In this document: in pieces, positions 15,595 through 19,109 of the stretch
Position numbering within the stretch: position 1 is the first letter of the stretch
Layout: each line of letters opens with the position of its first letter
Assembly: GCA_046758065.1 (NCBI GenBank)
Contig: JBHHZM010000062.1
Coordinates: forward strand, 1 to 19,109
Reading direction: 5' to 3'
DNA from: JBHHZM01 sp046758065
Lineage (GTDB): Bacteria > Pseudomonadota > Alphaproteobacteria > JAAXGF01
Length of the DNA stretch: 19,109 bases
Notes under the pieces: generated by a model
What the model saw: the letters and a program-made list of their open reading frames with translations, nothing else
What the model was told of the DNA's origin: nothing
The model's database searches: none
Program-made: the position numbers and the translations under genes

Positions 15595-16151
15595 AGGGAC
15601 GCCCAGGGACACGCGACGAGGCCGACCTCGGCGCCCGCCCCCTCAAGCTGCGGGCCCACGACGCGGAGGACCTGCAGGCGATCGCGGCCTGTTTGCAGGA
15701 CGCGCTCGTGCCGCTCTCGGACGTGGCCTATCTCAAGCCCGAGAAGCGCTTCGTCATGGTCGCCAACCGGTTCCGCTGGGAAGGCGCGGCCACTCAAGGC
15801 CCGGCCGCGGCCCGGCCCGAGCCGGGCTCGCCCGGCGACGCCCGCTTCGAGGCCGCCGGGAAGGACCGCCCCGCGCGGTTCTTCGAGCGGGTCAACTGCG
15901 GCGTGTGCTTCGACCGGGTCACGAAGGTAAGGGTCCGGGGCGTAGACCTGAGGGACAGGGAGCAGATCCTGAACCTTTTGACGCTCGGCGCCGCGCCGGG
16001 CGCGATCACGCTGGTCTTCTCGGGCGGCGCGGAAATCCGCCTTGAGGTAAGTCAGATCCGCTGCCACATGGAGGACCTGGGAGAGCCCTGGCCGACCCCC
16101 TGGCGGCCGTCGCACCCCTTGGAGGACCCGGCGGCGGACGGGCGGCGCTGA
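15591..16151 (+). CDS. DUF2948 family protein
   Basis: A 186-residue alphaproteobacterial protein of unknown function. Family features visible: an LKLRAHDAEDLQAIAACLQD opening, PLSDVAYL, FVMVANRFRWE, CFDRVTKVRVRGVDL, LTLGAAPGAITLVFSGGAEI and the C-terminal IRCHMEDLGEPWPTPWRPSH. A Pro/Ala/Gly-rich stretch (about residues 66-97) interrupts the middle and looks like a flexible insert. I chose GTG 15591, which shares gtga with the murA stop, because no ATG precedes the conserved core. The overlap implies translational coupling to murA. No signal peptide or membrane segment is seen. Confidence 0.85.
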
Positions 16152-16170
16152 GTCGGCGCGCGCGAACGTT

Positions 16171-16175
16171 GGAGA
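16171..16175 (+). promoter_or_regulatory. Ribosome binding site favouring the TTG 16181 start of hisG
   Basis: ggaga lies 5 nt before TTG 16181 and overlaps the alternative TTG 16169, which itself has no purine-rich stretch upstream. This spacing decides for the downstream TTG. Confidence 0.5.
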
Positions 16176-16180
16176 CGCCC

Positions 16181-16843
16181 TTGCCTGGCAACGAGACCCT
16201 CGTGCTGGCCCTGCCCAAGGGACGGATTCTGCGCGAGCTGACGCCGCTGCTGCGCCGCGCCGGGATCGAGCCGGAGCCGGCCTTCGCCGCCGAGGACGCC
16301 CGCCGGCTGCGCTTCGCCACCAACGACCCGCGCCTGGAGATCATCCGGGTGCGCGGGTTCGACGTGGCGACCTTCGTCGCCTTCGGCGCCGCGCACCTCG
16401 GGGTCGCCGGCAACGACGTCCTGATCGAGTTCGACTATTCCGAGCTCTATGCCCCGGTCGACCTCGGCATCGGCCGCTGCCGGCTGTCGGTCGCCGAGCC
16501 CAGGGACATGGTCGAGCGCGACGACCCCGCGCGCTGGAGCCATATCCGGGTCGCGACCAAGTACCCCGGGATCACGCGCCGGCACTTCGCCGCGCGCGGC
16601 GTCCAGGCCGAATGCATCAAGCTGAACGGGGCGATGGAGCTGGCGCCCGGGTTGGGCCTGTGCCGGCGCATCGTCGACCTCGTTTCGACCGGCGCGACGC
16701 TGGCCGCCAACGACCTGGTCGAGGTCGAGACCATCTCCGAGGTGACCGCGCGCCTGATCGTCAACCGCGCCGCGCTCAAGACCCGCGCGGCCGAGATCAA
16801 CGGCTGGATCGAGCGCTTCCGCGAGGCGGCCGATGCCGCATAG
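16181..16843 (+). CDS. hisG: ATP phosphoribosyltransferase, short form (HisG)
   Basis: Catalyses the first step of histidine synthesis, ATP + PRPP to phosphoribosyl-ATP. At about 220 residues, with no C-terminal regulatory domain, it is the short form that needs HisZ as partner; hisZ is not in the window. Motifs: LVLALPKGRILRE at the N-terminus, HLGVAGNDVLIEF, KYPGITRRHF, and the PRPP-binding IVDLVSTGATLAANDL. No ATG is available: TTG 16181 has a ggaga 5 nt upstream, whereas TTG 16169 (four residues longer) has none. It follows the DUF2948 gene by 29 bp, and its end overlaps hisD by 11 bp, implying coupling. Confidence 0.95.
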   Translation: MPGNETLVLALPKGRILRELTPLLRRAGIEPEPAFAAEDARRLRFATNDPRLEIIRVRGFDVATFVAFGAAHLGVAGNDVLIEFDYSELYAPVDLGIGRCRLSVAEPRDMVERDDPARWSHIRVATKYPGITRRHFAARGVQAECIKLNGAMELAPGLGLCRRIVDLVSTGATLAANDLVEVETISEVTARLIVNRAALKTRAAEINGWIERFREAADAA

Positions 16844-18137
16844 GCTGGACGCGCGCGGCCCGGGCTTCGAGGCCGCCTTCGGCGCCTTCCTCGCCGCCAG
16901 GCGCGAGCCGCGGGAGGACGTGAGCCAAGCGGTCGCCGGCATCCTCGCCGACGTGCGGGCGCGCGGCGATACCGCGCTGATCGAATATACCCGGCGTTTC
17001 GACCGCGCCACGCTCGCCGCGGAAACCCTGCGCGTGCCGGACGCGGAGTTGGCCGCGGCCGCGGCGCGCTGCCCGGCCGAGACGCTGGAGGCGCTGGAAT
17101 TGGCCGCCCGGCGCATCGAGGACTACCACCGCCGCCAGATGCCGGCGGACCTGGAGTACCGCGACGGGGCCGGCCTGCGCCTCGGCCACCGCTGGACGGC
17201 GGTGGCCGCGGCCGGCCTGTACGTGCCCGGCGGCACCGCGGCCTATCCCTCCTCGGTGCTCATGAACGCGCTGCCGGCCAAGGTGGCCGGCGTCGAGCGC
17301 CGGGTGATGGTCGTGCCCGCGCCGGACGGGCGGCTCGACCCGCTCGTGCTGGCGGCGGCGCGCCTGGCCGGGGTGACGGAGGTCTACCGCGTCGGCGGCG
17401 CGCAGGCCATCGCCGCGCTCGCCTACGGCACCGAGACCATCGCGCCGGTCGACAAGATCGTCGGCCCGGGCAACGCCTACGTGGCCGAGGCCAAGCGGCA
17501 GGTGTTCGGCGCGGTCGGCATCGACATGATGGCCGGCCCGTCGGAGATCCTGGTCGTCGCCGACGCCGAAAACGATCCGGCCTGGATCGCCGCCGACCTG
17601 CTGTCGCAGGCCGAGCACGACACCGCGGCGCAGGCGATCCTGATGACCGACGACGCGGACTTCGCCGAGGCCGTGGCGGCGGCGGTCGAAGGCCATCTCG
17701 CGACGCTGCCCCGGCGCGAGATCGCCGGCCAGAGCTGGGAGCGACACGGCGCGATCATCCTGTTGCCGGACCTGTGGGCCGCGCCCGCGCTCGTCGACCG
17801 CGTCGCGCCGGAACACCTGGAGCTGGCGGTCGCCGAGCCCGAGGCCCTGGCCGCGAAGGTTCGCAACGCCGGGGCCATTTTCCTTGGCCGCCACACGCCG
17901 GAGGTGATCGGCGACTACGTGGCCGGGCCGAACCACGTGCTGCCGACGGCGCGCGGCGCGCGCTTCTCCTCGGGCCTTTCGGTGCTGGACTTCATGAAGC
18001 GCAGCTCGCTGATCGCGTGCGGGCCCGAGGGGCTCGCGGCGATCGGTCCGGCGGCGGTCGCTCTGGCCCGCGCCGAGGGGCTCGACGCGCACGCGTTGTC
18101 CGTGGCGATCCGATTGAATCGGCGCGCGGGCGACTGA
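16833..18137 (+). CDS. hisD: Histidinol dehydrogenase (HisD)
   Basis: Catalyses the last two steps of histidine synthesis, oxidising L-histidinol to L-histidine with two NAD+, as a zinc-dependent dimer in the cytoplasm. The 434 residues match the usual length. Q259 and H262 (SQAEHD) and the histidine of GPNHVLPT fit the zinc site. E327-H328 in APEHLEL are the catalytic base pair. GLYVPGGTAAYPSS, VGGAQAIAALAYGT and VGPGNAYVAEAK form the conserved nucleotide and substrate-binding stretches. ATG 16833 lies inside the end of hisG with a gagg upstream. Confidence 0.98.
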   Translation: MPHRLDARGPGFEAAFGAFLAARREPREDVSQAVAGILADVRARGDTALIEYTRRFDRATLAAETLRVPDAELAAAAARCPAETLEALELAARRIEDYHRRQMPADLEYRDGAGLRLGHRWTAVAAAGLYVPGGTAAYPSSVLMNALPAKVAGVERRVMVVPAPDGRLDPLVLAAARLAGVTEVYRVGGAQAIAALAYGTETIAPVDKIVGPGNAYVAEAKRQVFGAVGIDMMAGPSEILVVADAENDPAWIAADLLSQAEHDTAAQAILMTDDADFAEAVAAAVEGHLATLPRREIAGQSWERHGAIILLPDLWAAPALVDRVAPEHLELAVAEPEALAAKVRNAGAIFLGRHTPEVIGDYVAGPNHVLPTARGARFSSGLSVLDFMKRSSLIACGPEGLAAIGPAAVALARAEGLDAHALSVAIRLNRRAGD

Positions 18138-18163
18138 GGCGGACTCGCGCGCGGGGCAGGCGG

Positions 18164-18655
18164 ATGAGTGCGCCGGGGCAACGACCGGAGTGCCGGCGCA
18201 TCGTCGAGATCAGCCTCGACGAGCACACGGTGGTGCGCCGCAGCCCGGACGTGGAGCACGAGCGGGCGGTCGCCATCTACGACCTGATCGAGGAGAACCA
18301 TTTCGCTCCGGCGGGCGACGACGGCGGGCCCTATCACCTGCACCTGTCGATCGCCGAGAACCGCCTCGTGTTCGACATCCGCACCGAGGCGGGTGAGCCG
18401 ACCGCCACCGTGACCCTTCCCCTGCTGCCGTTCCGGCGCATCGTGAAGGACTACTTCGCCGTCTGCGAGAGCTACTACGAGGCGATCCGGACCGCCAGCC
18501 CGTCCAAGATCGAGGCCATCGACATGGGCCGGCGCGGCCTGCACGACGAGGGCTCGGAGCTGCTGCGCGAGCGCCTGGACGGAAAGATCGAGGTCGACTT
18601 CGACACCGCCCGGCGCCTGTTCACCCTGATCTGCGTGCTGCACATCCGGGGCTAG
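18164..18655 (+). CDS. UPF0262 family protein
   Basis: A 163-residue alphaproteobacterial protein of unknown function. Conserved-looking segments: a variable start, then ISLDEHTVVRRSPDVEHER, AIYDLIEENHF, YHLHLSIAENRLVFDIR, LPLLPFRRIVKDYFAVCESY, AIDMGRRGLHDEGSELLRER and DTARRLFTLICVLHIRG. ATG 18164 has a gcaggcgg just upstream and keeps the expected length of about 160. It follows hisD by 26 bp and precedes the phosphatase-like gene by 6 bp, a neighbourhood repeated in many related genomes. No membrane segment or known catalytic motif is seen. Confidence 0.9.
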   Translation: MSAPGQRPECRRIVEISLDEHTVVRRSPDVEHERAVAIYDLIEENHFAPAGDDGGPYHLHLSIAENRLVFDIRTEAGEPTATVTLPLLPFRRIVKDYFAVCESYYEAIRTASPSKIEAIDMGRRGLHDEGSELLRERLDGKIEVDFDTARRLFTLICVLHIRG

Positions 18656-18661
18656 GCGCGG

Positions 18662-19105
18662 ATGCGCGATTTACCCGGCGCCGTCCTGTTCGCCTGCACC
18701 CGGAACTCGGTGCGATCGCCCATGGGCGAAGCGCTGCTCAAGCACCTGCTCGGGCACCGGATCTACGTCGATTCGACGGGCGTGCGCGCGGGCGATATCG
18801 ACCCCTTCGTGGTCGAGGTCATGGACGAAATCGGCATCGACGTCTCCCGCCACCGGGCCAAGTCCTTCGACGACCTGGAGGACACCTCCTACGACCTCAT
18901 CATCTCGCTGTCGCCGGAGGCCCAGCACAAGGCGGTCGAGATGACACGGACCATGGCCTGCGAGGTCGAATTCTGGAACACCCTCGACCCGACGATCGTC
19001 GAGGGCAACCGGGAGGTCCGCGTGGCGGCCTACCGCGCGATCCGCGATCAGCTCAAGCGCCGGATCGAGGCGCGCTTCGCCCTCGACCTGAAGCCGGTGG
19101 TATAG
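18662..19105 (+). CDS. Low-molecular-weight protein-tyrosine-phosphatase-like protein
   Basis: The 147-residue product has the signature of the LMW phosphatase / arsenate reductase fold: the phosphate-binding loop C-x5-R as C12-TRNSV-R18-S near the N-terminus, and a DP loop with general acid D109 (NTLDPT). Both catalytic residues are present, so activity on phosphotyrosine or another small phosphoester is plausible. An arsenate reductase role is the alternative, but no partner ars genes are here. It follows UPF0262 by 6 bp and is probably co-transcribed. In relatives infA and maf usually come next; the window ends 4 bp after the stop codon. Confidence 0.88.
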   Translation: MRDLPGAVLFACTRNSVRSPMGEALLKHLLGHRIYVDSTGVRAGDIDPFVVEVMDEIGIDVSRHRAKSFDDLEDTSYDLIISLSPEAQHKAVEMTRTMACEVEFWNTLDPTIVEGNREVRVAAYRAIRDQLKRRIEARFALDLKPVV

Positions 19106-19109
19106 CGGC

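Noticed and set aside
17774..18163. Upstream extension of the UPF0262 frame
   Set aside because: It lies within hisD in another frame and is Arg/Gly-rich; ATG 18164 gives the family's usual length.

Overview
The window reads as chromosomal DNA of a GC-rich (roughly 70 %) alphaproteobacterium, most likely Rhodospirillales-like. The main reason is the gene order murA - DUF2948 - hisG - hisD - UPF0262 - low-molecular-weight phosphatase at its right end, which is a familiar alphaproteobacterial arrangement. All protein genes are on the + strand; one tRNA gene is on the - strand. The organism assignment is inference from gene order and composition, not from any search.

Left part (2-10072): one giant open frame, cut by the left edge, encodes a secreted multidomain surface protein of more than 3350 residues. 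In order it has an N-terminal FecR domain, a Pro/Ala/Thr-rich linker, a cadherin-like Ig domain, a nidogen-like (NIDO) domain, a second cadherin-like domain, a third cadherin-like domain split by seven 53-residue FG-GAP repeats, a Cadherin_3-like domain, a jelly-roll-like segment, about 1350 residues of beta-helix repeats of the kind found in T5SS passengers and PEP-CTERM proteins, and a C-terminal RTX calcium-binding block. The RTX end and the absence of a barrel or PEP-CTERM tail point to type I secretion. About 300 bp of non-coding DNA follows, holding a pair of facing REP-like hairpins inside a larger inverted repeat.

Middle part (10368-13722): a SapC-family gene, then a CHASE2-domain membrane adenylate/guanylate cyclase with a complete class III active site, then a tRNA-Thr(GGU) gene facing it with an encoded CCA. 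The run FecR-RTX giant protein, SapC, CHASE2 cyclase is the most suggestive unit in the window: a surface-layer or adhesin protein, a surface-layer-associated family, and a cyclic-nucleotide sensor whose input domain faces the periplasm. The functional link is a hypothesis.

Right part (13859-19105): a small basic protein, a 53-codon frame that looks like a collapsed remnant of dcd (dCTP deaminase), and then a tightly packed operon: murA (peptidoglycan precursor synthesis), a DUF2948 gene overlapping murA by 4 bp, hisG (short form, likely TTG start) and hisD (histidine synthesis, overlapping by 11 bp), a UPF0262 gene, and a protein-tyrosine-phosphatase-like gene ending 4 bp before the window edge.
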